A stretch of 64,000 nt of DNA from Melieria omissa (GCA_963971225.1 OZ020268.1:127534787-127598786), one strand, 5' to 3'. Positions 1 through 13,384 are shown, counted from the first letter of the stretch. Numbers and translations are program-made. The notes: a model not told the origin generated them from the sequence alone.

Positions 1-1019
1 GCAAAACCGAACACTTAAGTTAACTCGATAGTGCCTGGCTATTTAGTCACAAAAAACATGCAATCGGTAAATGGAATGTTTTAATGTTGTTTCATATTAA
101 ATCGCTCAAAACATGTTTCCGCAGAATTTGAAAGTAAAAGAATTCTGGCACAGTCAGGATAGATTTATTCTGTGGGATGTTTACCTGCCGATAACTTGTT
201 CAAAACCAGTCAAATTCTTCCGATAGAAAGACTCGACTGAGTACGGTCCAAGATGTGGTACATACAATTCCAACGCTTTATCTGTATAATTTTTGTACCC
301 CTATGAAACACAGAATAAAGTAATATCATTGCACCATAGCTGCTTTCAATCCTTACAGTGGGCGAGGCAGAAAGCCGTAGTCAGAAAAAATTCCGGTAAT
401 AACTACAAAAAGCGCACTGGTCTTCATTCCTTATACACTATTCGGGTTTTCGACAGCGCCGCTTTATGCACAAACCTCTGCAACTACGGCAGCATGCCTG
501 CCGATAATTTCGGTCGTGTCAATTACTTGTTTGAAAGACGAAAAAGAAAGTCGTTTTTGGGCTTTTTTATTTTTATATAAACTGTTTGTGTAATTTACAA
601 TTATTTTATATTTATAAATTTTGCAGTTTTGTATACGTGTATATAAAAGTGTGTTTTTAGGTTTTACTACTTAAGTGAGTTTAAGTTTTTGAGCTCTACT
701 TTACTATTTTTCAAACACTTGTTACTATGGAGGAACTTAGCATCGTGAATTATCTTACTATAAAATCATTTGTTTAATTTCCGGCAGTTTACTCAGTATT
801 TATCAGCTGCCTGTGTAAAAACTCATATGCACAAAAAATAATGATGTATAAATCACTATTAAGATCATTTAAAGCAATGCATTCTACAATGTAATTAAGT
901 AAAGAAAACTCTTAATGATAACCCACCGGCGTCACTTATATTCTTGTCAACTAGTCAAACTGACTATGGTTCTGCAGTTTGCTACTTTTTCGGCCTTTGT
1001 CTAGTTGCTGGCACTCACC
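1..1019. other. Upstream stretch without a supported gene
   Basis: AT-rich DNA with scattered stop codons. The open frame at 293-580 does not start with a normal ATG (TTG), shows no family resemblance and is not supported as a gene. The part next to 1019 is probably the 3' untranslated or downstream region of the SRP receptor beta gene, which is read leftwards. Nothing else seen. Confidence 0.6.
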
Positions 1020-1951
1020 TTACAACATCCGATCGATCCAGTCAGATAGATGTCCCAACTGGTTTTCCTTAGCAGAACATTCGAAGAACTGTACGTTCTG
1101 CGATACATGCGAAAACTCGAACACTTTGCCCTCTTTTCCCAGCTGGACTGATTTGGAGACGTCATCTTCCCCTATTAAATGCAGTTTGCGGCTGCGCGTA
1201 TCGCGCACAATATTCCTGCAATTAGGTACAATTAATATTTTACTTAAACTTCAATCTATTAACCCGCAGTGTACATTTCTTTCTCCAGGACACTCTTGAT
1301 GACCTGTGCTCCCTTCGCGGTGCTCATGTCCTGCTTGTTGCACAGGACCAAAAAAGGACAGGGCTGAGTGGCGTCGTCCACAAGGATGCTGTACAGAGCG
1401 CTGTAAAAAATAAAACTTAATTGCAATGCGTTTAATAATTAGCTCAAACACTTACTCCGCCACATCGCGCACCTCCTTCTGCAACGTCACAGAGTCCACA
1501 ACAAAGATTATGCCTTTCGCGTTGCGTTTGTATTGGTCGATATACTTGTCACGCACCCTATAGTGTCCGGGTATATCCACAAGACGGCCGGACAGCCGGC
1601 CTGCCTTGTATTCGCCCACGTTCTCCGTTATTGAAGTAAATGAGTGGGGGAACTTTTGATACAGCAACTGCATAAAGATGGCACTCTTGCCGGATTCACT
1701 TAGACCGACCAACAGAAAGTCACGTCGCCCCGAAGCTCGCTTTCGCAATATGAGCAATATCGCTACAAAAACTCACTTAGTATGTGATTTTGGTTTGATA
1801 GCAAGGTTGACTCACCCATAAGCACAAAACCCAGTACTGCTGCCAGTAGTATGGGCGTCCAATTCAGCTCTGATAGTTTAACCGGTACCTTCTCCTTAGC
1901 ATCTTCACTTACTTTAATTTTGTCCATGTTTTCTAATTGTGATACCTTCAC
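1020..1951 (-). CDS. SrpRbeta: Signal recognition particle receptor subunit beta
   Basis: Encodes the membrane-anchored small GTPase that holds SRP receptor alpha on the endoplasmic reticulum during co-translational targeting. Four exons read leftwards: 1927-1816, 1762-1456, 1400-1275 and 1215-1020, giving 246 residues, normal for the family. Visible features: an N-terminal membrane anchor (LLAAVLGFVLMAILLIL, around residues 20-40, split by intron 1), the P-loop GLSESGKSA, the switch motif VDIPGH, and the guanine-specificity motif NKQD. Exon 3 ends at a GTACAC donor inside GAAAT; only this choice keeps frame and gives EKEMNIVRDTRS, the family-like reading. The start may be the ATG at 1927 or the in-frame ATG at 1951; I prefer 1927 because the anchor follows closely. 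Divergent from Cbl. Identification is strong; the exon 3 junction is inference. Confidence 0.88.
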
Positions 1952-2931
1952 TTCGGTTTACAATCCAATTCAGACTTATTACTGCGCTACCTTATGACGT
2001 AGTTAACAAACTGACACTTGGCAGTCAATGTTGCCAGCGCATACTCTGCATCAGTGCTGCCAGATTAAAGAATCTCTGCGAATGGGTCTCATGCGGCTAT
2101 TTGCCTCACGGGATTTTTTTGACTCCTTTCTACCCGAACGCGCTTCCAAAAGAAATTTTGTCTTCGAGAATTCTTCCTGCTTATAATATACGTTATGAAT
2201 CAAAATATGTCCATATGTAACATGATGCATGTTATGTTATGTATGATGTTGATGATTATGTATGTTATGTATGAGAAATTACATTGGCACACGACAACCT
2301 CTTGTCGACGAAATACAATTAAGCATTCGTAATTAAAAAAAATATGTAAGCGCTACTCTTGAGGTCATAAGCGAAATACTTCGGTCGTCATTGCCAAGTA
2401 TATCTATATATTTAAATCTTATGTGTAGTAATATTTAAAACCATGATTCAAACCCTGCAATCAGTACGAAAAAATGCAACTATTGTATTGCAAGTTCAAC
2501 GCATAGCAGTCCTAATTGAAATTAAGGTTGCGACCAAGCTGCTTGTCTCACTCACTCATGGTATGCAAACGCATATAAATGTATGCTAAATAAAGCCCAC
2601 TAGCTTTGACATGCAGCCAGTAATGGTAATTGTTTTTCATTGAAAATTCAAGACTCATATTTCGCACCAAGAGTAGACGACGACTTTACTAATCAAGATA
2701 TAAAACACCAGTCAGACAAGAATTGGGCCACCAAATACGCCCAACGCAAGAAACGCAGGGTTCAAGCGCACTTGGGGTAGTATTTGGGTGCAACAGGAAT
2801 CGGCGAAAGTTTCGGAAATCGGTGGTTTTTGTGAGAACCTGCGCGGCAGCAGAGGAAGAAACACCCGTCTGCAAGATAGCGCAGAGCGGGCCAGAGCACA
2901 GCAGCACCCCGACCCCGACACAGAGGAAAAG
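1952..2931. promoter_or_regulatory. Divergent intergenic region, SrpRbeta / Cbl
   Basis: About 1 kb separates the start of SrpRbeta (leftward) from the start of Cbl (rightward), so it must hold both promoters and the Cbl 5' untranslated region. A frame is open upstream of the Cbl ATG from about 2788, giving a 48-residue possible extension, but it is low-complexity and unlike Cbl, so I treat it as leader. A short TATG-rich simple repeat lies at 2220-2275. No clear TATA box was identified. Confidence 0.5.
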
Positions 2932-4571
2932 ATGGCGACCAGCCGCACCAGTCGCATTCAGCAAACGAAGAACATCAATTCGTTCTTTTCGAAGATACAG
3001 GGCGCTTTCTCAGAAGCGTGCACCCAGCAGCGCCTGTCTACAGACAAGAAGACGCTGGAAAAAACGTGGAAGCTGATGGATAAAGTGGTAAAGCTCTGCC
3101 AACAACCCAAAATGAATCTGAAGAACAGTCCTCCCTTCATACTGGACATACTGCCGGATACGTACCAGCGACTGCGTCTGATCTACTCCAAGAACGAGGA
3201 CCAGATGCATGTGCTGCACGCCAATGAGCATTTTAATGTCTTCATTAACAATTTGATGCGCAAGTGTAAGCAAGCCATCAAGTTGTTCAAAGAGGGCAAG
3301 GAGAAAATGTTTGATGAAAACTCCCATTACCGCCGCAACCTGACCAAACTCAGCCTTGTTTTCTCACATATGCTCAGCGAGCTAAAAGCCATATTCCCTA
3401 ATGGTGTTTTTGCTGGTGACCAGTTCCGGATTACAAAAGCGGATGCTGCTGATTTTTGGAAGTTAAATTTTGGAAATAGGTAAGCGTGTGTACTTTTGTT
3501 TGATCAGTTGGCGTCAGCATTATTTTGCTTAGTACTCTGGTGACTTGGAAGAGTTTTCGGCAAGAACTGAATAAGGTGCATCCGATTTCGTCAGGGCTGG
3601 AAGCAATGGCATTGAAGACCACCATCGATCTGACATGCAACGACTACATTTCAAACTTCGAGTTTGATGTGTTTACACGCTTATTCCAACCATGGGTAAC
3701 ACTTCTGCGCAACTGGCAAATACTCGCCGTCACGCATCCGGGCTACGTCGCTTTCCTTACCTACGATGAAGTGAAGGCTCGTCTGCAACGCTACATCCAC
3801 AAGGCGGGTAGCTACGTTTTCAGGTGAGCGTGAATGACGATCTCTCCGTTCGTTAGTCGCAAGTTTGAGTGTCATGTCTTTGGGTTTTCGTAGATTATCG
3901 TGCACGCGCCTTGGACAATGGGCAATTGGATATGTGACCGCTGACGGTGAGATTCTGCAGACGATACCGCAAAATAAATCGCTGTGCCAAGCGTTGCTTG
4001 ACGGACACAGGTAACTGATGCATTTGCAACAGCGGTTTACTCATTAAATGATGGCTTTGCCGACATTGCAGAGAGGGTTTCTACTTGTATCCGGACGGTC
4101 AAGCCTACAACCCGGACCTTTCATCGGCCGTACAGAGTCCAACAGAGGATCATATCACTGTGACACAAGAGCAATATGAGTTATACTGTGAAATGGGTAT
4201 GCTCCAACTAACCAATTAATAGCAATTAATTTTCACATGTTGATTTCGATAGGAAGCACATTTCAGCTTTGTAAGATATGTGCTGAGAACGACAAAGACA
4301 TACGTATTGAGCCCTGTGGTCATTTACTATGCACGCCATGCCTTACATCTTGGCAGGTTGATTCAGAAGGACAAGTGAGTGTGATTCGCATGACGAATGC
4401 TGCAATCTATGCTAAGCTATTTCCTGCTTTCAGGGCTGTCCGTTTTGCAGAGCAGAAATTAAGGGAACGGAGCAAATTGTGGTGGACGCCTTCGATCCCC
4501 GAAAACAACACAATCGAAATTCCACAAACGGACGTCATCAAAATACCGACGACGACGACACAGAGGTATAA
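2932..4571 (+). CDS. Cbl: Cbl E3 ubiquitin ligase, short isoform
   Basis: Same first six exons as the long form, but the sixth exon is read through the splice donor at 4566 (GTATAA) and the donor itself supplies one Val codon and the TAA stop at 4569-4571. The predicted protein is 446 residues: tyrosine-kinase-binding region plus RING, without the proline-rich tail and UBA. This matches the size of the known Drosophila short Cbl (about 448 residues). The choice between forms would depend on use of the 2.6 kb last intron versus polyadenylation inside it; an AATAAA near 5128 is a candidate. The use of this isoform in this species is inference from sequence and from the fly precedent. Confidence 0.75.
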
Positions 4572-7500
4572 AAAGCATACCTTGTTAGTTAGTGTAAAAC
4601 GCAATCAGTGCAATCAACCCATCAACCAAAAATCAAAAAAAGCGCAAATGCTGCTGGGTACAAGGGTGCCAACGGAATTAGAATCTGCTTTCCTTTTAAT
4701 GATAGTTTGGTGGGGATCTGATACTGGTTAGGCGTTTAGTTTCCTTAAATTCAAATTGAATTAACCGCGATAGGCTGGTAACTGGTCGATTGAATGGCTG
4801 GTAGGATGGGTAGGGGGGCATTGGTTGCAACTAAAAACTATCTTTTATGTAAATACCCGCTGTATGACTTCTTTTACGGTATTTATTATTGTTTATTAGA
4901 GTATATAATTACGTTTTACATGTTAAGTTTATTTTTATGAATAATTGTACCTATTATTAACTAAACATGTAACAAGACGCCCATGCCAATTTTTCTGCAC
5001 AGGTTCGTGTACAGTGGCAATATTTGTGTTCGTTGAAAGCTATGTAGCATAAATTGAATCTATAACGTCAACAAATGTTAACTCTTATGTCGTTAGTTTT
5101 TATCTGAGCTGCATATTTTTACAGCAATTAATAAATTATTACTTGTGCTAGCGAATAATCTCTCAGAAATTAGGAGAGGAAAAAACTCAAAAGTAACTTA
5201 CCTTCATTTCGAAATGAACGAGTTTGGAAAATAGTAAAACATTGTGGAAAATTTCAGAAATGTTAATATTGTGCAAGCATTGAAGTATCGTACTTCAATA
5301 TTTAAAATTAATTACTGTTACTAAGAAATGCTACATGCAAATAAGCACATATAGAGTTATTTCTGCAGAAAAAAGAACCAGTTCAAAAAATATAGACTGC
5401 GTATTACATCAGTACATACTGTATGACTCCCTATGAAGACCTGCAGAGAGACCGGCACTGTGCACCTACTTACATCGTTCATTATGCATATACATAGTAT
5501 ATATACTGTATATGTAGTATATATATATATACAGTATATGGAAACAATAGTGGCATGTTAAGAATTACAAATATTAGTTTTATTTAAATACACTGTTGAA
5601 GTCTCCAAAGATAAATTAGTATCGTTTGTGCATAGGAAGGTTGTGCTAGCCATTCTGCTGCACAATAATGCACGCTTTTTCCACGCACATCGATAAGCAG
5701 CAAGTTTTTCAAGTATATTGTTACATTAATTGCAGCCAGCCCCTGAAGCAACTGCTACACAATAAATCCCGTAGTTTATGGCCATCAGTGACTAATATTT
5801 TTTTGCTTTCGCGATTTTGATTAAGAAATGTATATATTGTATATACACATGCAGTTCCACATACAAGCACGTAAACATTTCTGTTATTTCTGTGCATTCT
5901 GAATATCTAGAATGCATTTTTCGACAATCCCTCACATTTAGATGATTTTAAAATTTAAATTACAAAATTAATAACGACGATATTAATATATTTTATTTTC
6001 CAAAAATTTACTTCAATTTCGTTATTTCTTGTGTTCGCAGTATTTCTTTCAAAGAAGTTGATTATACTATTTTAAATTTAAATTTTAAATTTCTAGAATT
6101 TCCAGTATCGTCTCTTCTAATTCAATTACTATTGAATGCGTTTCGTATTTTCACCTTGCAAACAAGTTAAGCCAACGTGAAATGTTATATATTCGGACGA
6201 TGCTATTACCGTTGTTACAAGTGGTCCCGGCTTCTTTGCCAAATGAGGTTTTCTAATCACGATTTCATGACTGAAACTACATGCCGTATTCCGCAATTGA
6301 CATCACTCGATTACCATTTACTTTGCGCTAATGCTTAAATATTGTATATAAATACCAATAACCAACCAATAAGACTGTTAACCCATTATATGAAACGATG
6401 AACAATTATTGATATTTGCTGAATTGCTAACGGGTCAAGGCGAAGTCGTGTAGAACGTCAGTTTCAGCCCGAGCTCTGGTCTGTACAGTTCGCTATCCTC
6501 TGAATCAGCGCCTGGCAGCTGTAGGATCTTAGGCATAGAGATGCTAGCTCTGCGGCCCCGTACATTGTTGAGCAAAACCGAAAGGGATGAAAGAAATATT
6601 CTCGCTTTATATTAGGCCCTCAAATTAAAGTTATTTATTTTTAACTTAGGCAATGCTTTGCTTTGAGTTAAACAGTTAGTTGGTTAGAAATAGAGTTAAT
6701 CTAAATAATATGTGTTGTATGTTAAAGATTACAGCAACGAAATAGTTTCGATTATAATAATTTAAACTTATTGAAATTTTTTATTATTTTTGTTCTTAAA
6801 TTAAAATCAATGAATAAACCTAGAGCAACATTTAAATCTGTTTTGTATTTTGCATGTTCTTGATTGTTGTTATTCCGTTGCAGTTGTTGTTCTTGCTCTC
6901 TTGCTTTAACCAATTAGCACATTGATTTCAGTTTTTTGTGGCATGACTCCTGCTTTCCTTCCTGTGTTCGTTTTGAGTTCTTTTGAATTTGCAGCAGCGC
7001 CCTGCATCGCATTGATACGCCCCCCTCCCAGTAGCCCTTTGACCAGTTCATTGCCGTAAGTCTCTTTTATGGAACTTCGTATGCACTCAACGAAATGCCT
7101 TTTTCTTTCTACTTGCCTTTGTCTTTCACATTGCAACGCAGGACTGCGGAGAATTCAACATAGCTACGTCGTCGCTGCATGCGCTGAGCAACAGCATGGC
7201 CAGCGCGGCTCAGACGACGGATAAGCACAGCCCTCACACATCGCCCCGATTCGCTCGTCGTAGCACCACACCCAGCCTGCTAGCAGTTCAGAACGATCTT
7301 TACGCGGGACATGTTCCCACGCTCTCCCTGGCAAATGCCAGCAATTATATAGTTGCCGCTACTGCAGCGTCGGTAGCAACTGCCGCAGGTACGTCCCAAC
7401 CTGCTAGTGCACCAGCCATAAATTTATTCAATGGTGGTAGTAGCATGTCCGCCGCCACCCAAAAATCCACAAATAGAATGAGTGCACCATTAATAGGTGC

Positions 7501-8494
7501 ATGTGCGAGTGGCGCGAATTCGACAAGTTACGATGTCGGCGCCAAAATGTGTAGCAAATCGGAACACAACGACAGCTCGAGCTCCTCATATGCCATTTTA
7601 CAAGGACTGCAGGAGCCGCAACAGGCAGCAAGCGGTGCCGTGCAATGGCAGCGCGATTTGGGCAGCGGTGCCAATGGGACAATTGCGGCATTTTCATCAC
7701 GGACGGCGGCGCCACCTTTACCACCACGTAAGTCGTCGCCCGGTGTGGAGACTGGTGCAGCAGGTAATGTTGTCATCGGTGGGGCGACGGAAGGTAAACT
7801 CAACAGTGTCACCGGAGGTGCTGCCTTACTCCCGAGTCGTGTGAGCTTGGATGGGCTCAGCATTAACATAGATGCATCTATGCCACCCCAAACCACAGCA
7901 CCGCCCATACCGCCACACTGCACGGTTTCTCTGGTGAATTCAATCGTGGACGAACTGCGTTCGCAGCAGATTGCGCTCTCACCAGCGGCGTCTACCCCTA
8001 TGCGCTCCTTGCTGGACGAAGATATTGTGGGACCGGCCGAAACCATCACGGGAGTAATAGATACCAGACCGTTGGAAGCACGCACCTCACCGCGTTTACC
8101 ACAATTCGTGAAGACATCCACCAGTGAGCTAGCAGAATCGTCAGCGGTAATGGCTGTAACGGCACCACCTCACTACACGCAGCTCTGCACAACCACCACG
8201 ACACCACAGGTAGTCCCTCCGGCGTCTCAAATAGCCGCTGCTGCGCTACGGCTCGGTACCGCTGGTTCTAGCAGTCAACAGCACCAACAACAACCTATGC
8301 TGTACGAAAATGTAACGATCAATCAAAAAGACTACAGCGTATCCTACGAAAACATCAACCTGGAGTACATCGCGCGCTTAATGAACGAGGGCTATTCTAA
8401 AGAAAACGCCATTACTGCATTAGGTATTTCCCGGAATAATATCGAAATGGCATGCGACATACTGCGAGAATTTGTTTCAAAAAGTAGCATCTGA
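2932..8494 (+). CDS. Cbl: Cbl E3 ubiquitin ligase, long isoform
   Basis: RING-type E3 ligase that binds activated receptor tyrosine kinases such as EGFR and marks them for endocytosis and degradation. Exons: 2932-3479, 3533-3823, 3894-4010, 4072-4196, 4253-4374, 4434-4565 and 7142-8494, 895 residues in all; all phases match. Order of domains: four-helix bundle (about residues 20-165), EF-hand-like part, SH2-like phosphotyrosine-binding part containing [17 protein letters not shown], linker, RING finger ([24 protein letters not shown]), then a low-complexity Ser/Ala/Pro tail with SH3-ligand-like APPLPPRK, and a C-terminal UBA domain ([20 protein letters not shown]). The last exon begins after a CAG acceptor at 7141 and continues in frame from 4565. 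Start ATG at 2932 is the first one giving a family-like N-terminus. As I recall, Drosophila also has a long UBA-bearing form of similar size. Poly(A) signals AATAAA at 8756 and 8798. Confidence 0.95.
4572..7141 (+). other. Cbl: Last intron of Cbl, also 3' UTR of the short form
   Basis: AT-rich DNA lying between the two final Cbl exons. It should serve as 3' untranslated sequence when the short form is made. It contains a palindromic TA-rich microsatellite at about 5494-5540 and a polypyrimidine tract before the acceptor at 7140-7141. Small open frames here (for example 6906-7136, minus) look like chance. Confidence 0.6.
5494..5540. repeat. Palindromic TA-rich microsatellite
   Basis: Alternating TATA with interspersed ACAGT and ACTGT elements that read nearly the same on both strands (GTATATATACTGTATATG and its mirror). 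It lies in the last Cbl intron. No function is implied. Confidence 0.6.
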
Positions 8495-10689
8495 GGAAGT
8501 TGAGGTGAAAACAGTTGGATTCACCACAGCGCAACGGCATCGACTGCAGTGAACAGCGCAGTGGTGCGAGAACGTGATCGTCATATGTAACTCTAGTTGC
8601 ATTAAAATATAAAAGCAAATTGCCCTTTCAAATAATTTTCTTTTCCCAATTTCTTCTAACAATTTTAATGTTCATTATTCAACGTCGTCATTAGGATTAA
8701 AATGTATCTCGTAGATATACCCCAAACTTTAAACATTTAGATGAGTTTTCATTACAATAAAACCGCGTTAATGCGTGGAGCAATCAAATAGACTTACAAT
8801 AAATTATTATTTGCATTAGGCGGATGCGAAGGAAATTTCATTTCACGTCCGTCTGGTCTGCCGGCAGTGCTGTCTTAAAGCTTTGTGAATTGACTTCTCC
8901 CATGGATAAATAAATGACACTGATGATTTGCAAGGACTGCGTTAAAAAAGGGAACCATACTCATGCAAATCATTGGCAGAGCCGAAGCAACCGTCACGTT
9001 TACTCGTACACACATACGTTATTGCGTTATATTATTATACATAAAGCTTAAGCCTACAAATTACAGTAAACATTGGATATATATACATATATTATGTTCA
9101 AATACTTATACTCACCCATAGGCGAACATACCTAAAAACAGACGTAATATTGCCCTTATTTGACTTGCCCGGAAATACATTTTCGTTCGAACTGCGTATA
9201 ACCCAGCATATGTGCGCTTAGTCGTACACAGCATTTATCCATTGATATATAAAAATTATCCAGAATAAAATTCCACATGTCCATTTTTTGTTAAGTGCAA
9301 TTGGTAATTGAATGTGTTGCCTCACATCTGCATAGCCAATTTGACCGTGTCGCACTCATAACATACCATTCTATATTTGTCTTTGCTGTCTATATTTCTA
9401 TATTTGGCAACACATTCCTCTGCGATAAAATCGAGAATAAGTTATATCTGTGAGGAACACATTAATATTAAAAAAATCGGAGATAATTCAAAGGACATTT
9501 GTGCATATATACACCTCGAACGGAATCGTATTGTTTTTTCATATTCAATTTAAGCACATCACAGCAATGCATATACATATATTTTCCATAGCCATGATAT
9601 TAACAGCAACATAAGCAGATGCAATTATTCTTATAAATAAAGCATTTACCAAGAAAATAATGCAATGTACTTTTATTTCTCTCATATATTAGTATTAGTA
9701 AGTGCTTTAACTGAACTGCGTGTTGAAAACTCAGTGAGAGCAAATTTATTGAGATGCCCGATTCCATTCAATTCATCGATTCGAAGTTTTAACTCCCCAC
9801 CGAAAGTATCAATAAATCACATGGGGTCGGCTAGACAAAAAGACCTAAAAACAGAGTTTGCAGGTCTCTATAATCTTCGAATTGCCTTAATTTAAAAAAA
9901 AAAAAGTACTAAAGAACGACACAAGCACTATACAAATTACTTGCTTGTCATCAGCTGTGCCTTCAAACATTGCCTATCTTCTTTACTCTCACTTCAAAAT
10001 AAGTACTGCTGTGAAGAACGAAACGAATGATTCACAAAGAACCGCACTGCAGTTGAACAAAACTTTAATTTTTTTAAATAATCTATATAAGGGAGAGGGC
10101 TGGGTTGTGAACCGGGTTTTGTTTTTTGGCTCTAACTTTTCACAGAATAAAGATATCTAAAAATCGAAATCGATACCGTTGAAAAGGTGAACGTAAAACG
10201 CAAATTGTTATGAAGACAAATTACCGTTTTGATTAAAATTAAACTCTCTACGTCCAATTTTCTTAGGACGTGATTTTTCGCTTTTCCAAAAAAAGTGGCT
10301 GGGTTGTGGACCATCTGGATAATCTCAATTAAGGTCGGAAACGAAGAAAACACCCATAATTTTTAAATAAGTTTAAGAATTTATTTAATCAGGTGGCCTC
10401 AAGAGGAAAAAAGGTTATAATGTCGCCACTTGGGCTAAAAAATCGCAATGAATGCAATTTTCAATTTTCTTCATCAAATACGAACGAATTCTCGCATTGG
10501 CGCACTTCAAGTGAACTCACCGCAAATCGAGTAAAATTACTTTATTTTAATAAATCTTAGTACAAATGTAGTACGAAAAACATGTGGTTCATAGCCCAAC
10601 CACGATGTCATTTTGGAAACTTTAAAAGCAACGACACTTTCAATCATATTTGAACATAAACAAATATTGGATCGTAAAATAGAATCAAA

Positions 10690-11020
10690 ACCCATAACCA
10701 TAACCATGAAATTTTAAGTGAAGGTAAACTTTTACACGGAGACACGTGATTTATAAGACCTATTGCTTTCACACCTGGTGAAAATACTCCAAATAAAAAA
10801 AATAACTCGAAACATGTTTGTAGTTTTTTCAAAATTAAAATCGAATCGGGTAAAGGTTTGTATGCGGGAAGACTATGAAAAAACATGAACTGATGCGTCT
10901 ATTAACTTGATACTCGGTAAAAGCGTATTTTTTTCGGAAATCTAAAATGATAAATAACTAAACACTAAACTTTAATAGGTCTTTTGACTTCAAATATGGT
11001 GACACCTCTTCAAATAAAAA
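10690..11020 (+). repeat. Degenerate tandem units of a dispersed repeat, copy 1
   Basis: Two or more diverged units of roughly 125-150 bases. Shared landmarks are a GACTTCAAATNTGGTGA motif (10988 region), CGAAACATGTTT, and GAAGACTATGAAAAAACATG followed by a TGxxxCTATT block. The same landmarks in the same order and strand are present near 18290-18620, 20100-20330 and 47540-47800. Probably an old satellite-like or transposon-derived repeat; family not recognised. Confidence 0.5.
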
Positions 11021-11845
11021 TAATATAATAAATAAATTAGCTGTGAGCCACTGTATATATGTACATACAACAACAGTTTACTTAAAGTAATTCTAAATGC
11101 AACAAATGCGAAATCGATGTTATCATAGAAAATATTATATGATTTGATTTTCTCTGATGTTACCAAATCGGCTAAAATATTTCACTCAACTATATGTAGA
11201 ACACAAAACCTAACTTAAAGTAAATCCACATATATGAAATATGGAAATAAAAATAATTAGGGAGTTTGATGCTATAGTTATTTGTTTATTGAAGATCTGG
11301 TGCAAATAAAAAGGGATGTTCGCCAGAAGGCGGCACATATCCCCAGATCTACTAAAAGCACAAGGTTCAGAAAAGCAGTGAAAATGGTGATCTCAAGGAT
11401 TCGGCTTTCTTTCAACGAAGTGCCAGACACAGGTGGTGCTACTTAGACAAAGCTGTCAGAAGTTGTATTGCTCTAGTCTGAGGAACCTTTCTTATATTGT
11501 TTTGTTGTTAGGTTTGCGTTGACCATGTTAATATAGCTGTGGTGTTCGAAACTCTTCTTCTCATTTGCTCTCCCCCAGTACTTTACGATTATTTCTCCAA
11601 AAAAGTTTAGTCTGCAACGCTCCACCGCTTAATGTATTTATAAATTGATCGAAATTCATAGTTTTGAAATAAAACTAAAAATACATATGTATACAAATAT
11701 GTCTAGTCAGTAACGCTCATTAAAATTCGTGCAGTAAAAACACCTCTGCGCTATTGAGAGGAAACCTGGAATTTACACACTTATAAATGAAGAAAGCCGC
11801 CGTATAGTATATCCGTTGGGCCGCGAGTCAAATGCGACGCTCGCC

Positions 11846-12008
11846 CAGGTTCAAGACTCCGTTGCTGCTAATACCGAAAAAAAAGAAAAACAAACATTTT
11901 TCTTTCGGCGGCTGTCCTCTTAGCAGGAAATGGCCTAGAGAGAGTAAAATTGCCTATGAAAAAGCTCCCAACTTGCCGTACGGAATCGGCATAAAACTGT
12001 AGGTCCCT
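11846..12008 (+). mobile_element. SINE-like short element, copy A
   Basis: Begins with CAGGTTCAAGACTCC, which resembles an RNA polymerase III B-box, followed by a region with GGCGGCTGTCCTCTTAGCAG, GAGAGTAAAATTGCCTATGA and AAACTGTAGGTCCC. The same blocks in the same order occur at 17603-17760. I remember very similar blocks (tail of the ATGAAAAAGCTC ... AAACTGTAGGTCCC type) as widespread in tephritid genomes, which is a recollection and not a search result. The left boundary may extend to about 11770. No target-site duplication was identified. Confidence 0.55.
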
Positions 12009-13384
12009 TCCAACCCTATACACATTTTTTTATTCGCAGAGTTTACGATTCTGATTCTAGATTCACTTCTAATACCCAAATGCTCTAAAGTTTAGGGAAC
12101 ATAAAAGAAAGAAGTTTGTGTTGTTTTTAGCTTTAATGAAATATGTATTTATTTGATTTATATAGTTTGCAATTTTTGTTTATCTTTTGTTGTATTTTGT
12201 ATTCAAGCACATATTATAATTTCATTCATATTTTCCATTTTTATTGTTATAATTTTAACATGGCTATAGGAGTGATCCCGACTTTATGTAATTGAAATTC
12301 ACTGAAAATTCTTAAATTTTCTTTATTTTTCGTTTGCCTGTTACTTGTTACCTTTATACTTGCGTTTATTCTTGTGGCTGTGTTGTTATTTACTGTGGGA
12401 GTAGCAAATTTTATTCGCTTGTAGCAGTTGTATAATCAACAACTAATTTATCAAATTTGAATACCAAACTTTGTTAAATTTGCATTTAGTTTCAATTCAT
12501 TTCATGTTTGTTGTTTTAAAAAGAAAAGTATTAAATATCGAATGTAGTAACGAATGAGACGTATAACAAAATTACAGAAATATTACATATATATTTCATA
12601 ATTTATGAGTAGCCGGAACGAACTTACAAGGTTAATAAAACTGGACTAAAAAAAAAACTTGCAATAACCACATAGTTCGCAGGAAATAAGTGTAATGTTA
12701 ATCGTAATAAATAAAAGGGGTTACAGTATTACATACTGCTTGTTACTGGATATTCTTGCAAGTATCGAAATTTTGTAGTTGTTAGTTATGTAAATAACTA
12801 GGTTGTCATTTTTCAGTTTTGTGTTGTTCGTCGCAAACGTGATCAAGTTCTTACAGCCTAGACATGGGCCCTGCTTTATATAACTGACACGGCAGTAGCG
12901 CACGCAGCTTCCCATCTCTCAAGTCATAAGCATTGTCAAAAAAACATTTATTTGATTGCTTTTGGCTTTTCATCAACAACAGAATGACCGACGTTACTCG
13001 CATTGTTAATTTAGCAGTTAAAGTTTTCGTTACTGTATTCCTTTATTTAAGATATTTTATTTCGTTATTTTAGTGCTCATATTAATAAATATGCCATATT
13101 AATGGAGTAAGAGTTGATGCTTTTATGTGCTCTCCTCAACTTCTCTCTTAATTCTCAACTAATCATTTCTTTTTCTCTTCCCTCCTTCCTGCAGTTTTAG
13201 AATTCCTCTTCTTCTGTTCTGTAAATTTTTCGGGAGTGTAAACAAAGACGCTTGAAGTTTGTCCTTGATTTGAAGTAGGAATTGAAGTGTATTCCGTTTC
13301 ATTTACTCCATTAGTGTGCCTGCGAAGCGAAAAAAGTTAGACCGAGATAAATTGTGTCCTTTCGAAAACTACAGTAACTGTGCT

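Larger units (their letters stand above)
8495..13384. other. Intergenic DNA between convergent Cbl and Unr
   Basis: Nearly 5 kb with no supported gene. The left part is the Cbl 3' UTR and the right part the Unr 3' UTR. Open frames here (9665-9895, 9945-10160, 10132-10353, 10644-10886, 12721-12915) are AT-rich, lack resemblance to any family and are not called. It holds degenerate tandem units of a dispersed repeat at about 10690-11020 and a tRNA-promoter-like short element at about 11846-12008. Confidence 0.6.

Noticed and set aside
1251..1280. Exon 3 of SrpRbeta continuing to a GTTAAT donor
   Set aside because: That donor leaves the next exon out of frame and leads to a stop; the upstream GTACAC donor gives the family-like EMNIVRDTRS.
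2788..2931. In-frame N-terminal extension of Cbl
   Set aside because: The sequence is low-complexity and unlike Cbl. The ATG at 2932 gives a family-like start.
7528..8121. 197-codon minus-strand frame opposite the Cbl tail
   Set aside because: A shadow of the repetitive Ser/Ala/Pro coding region of Cbl; no family resemblance.
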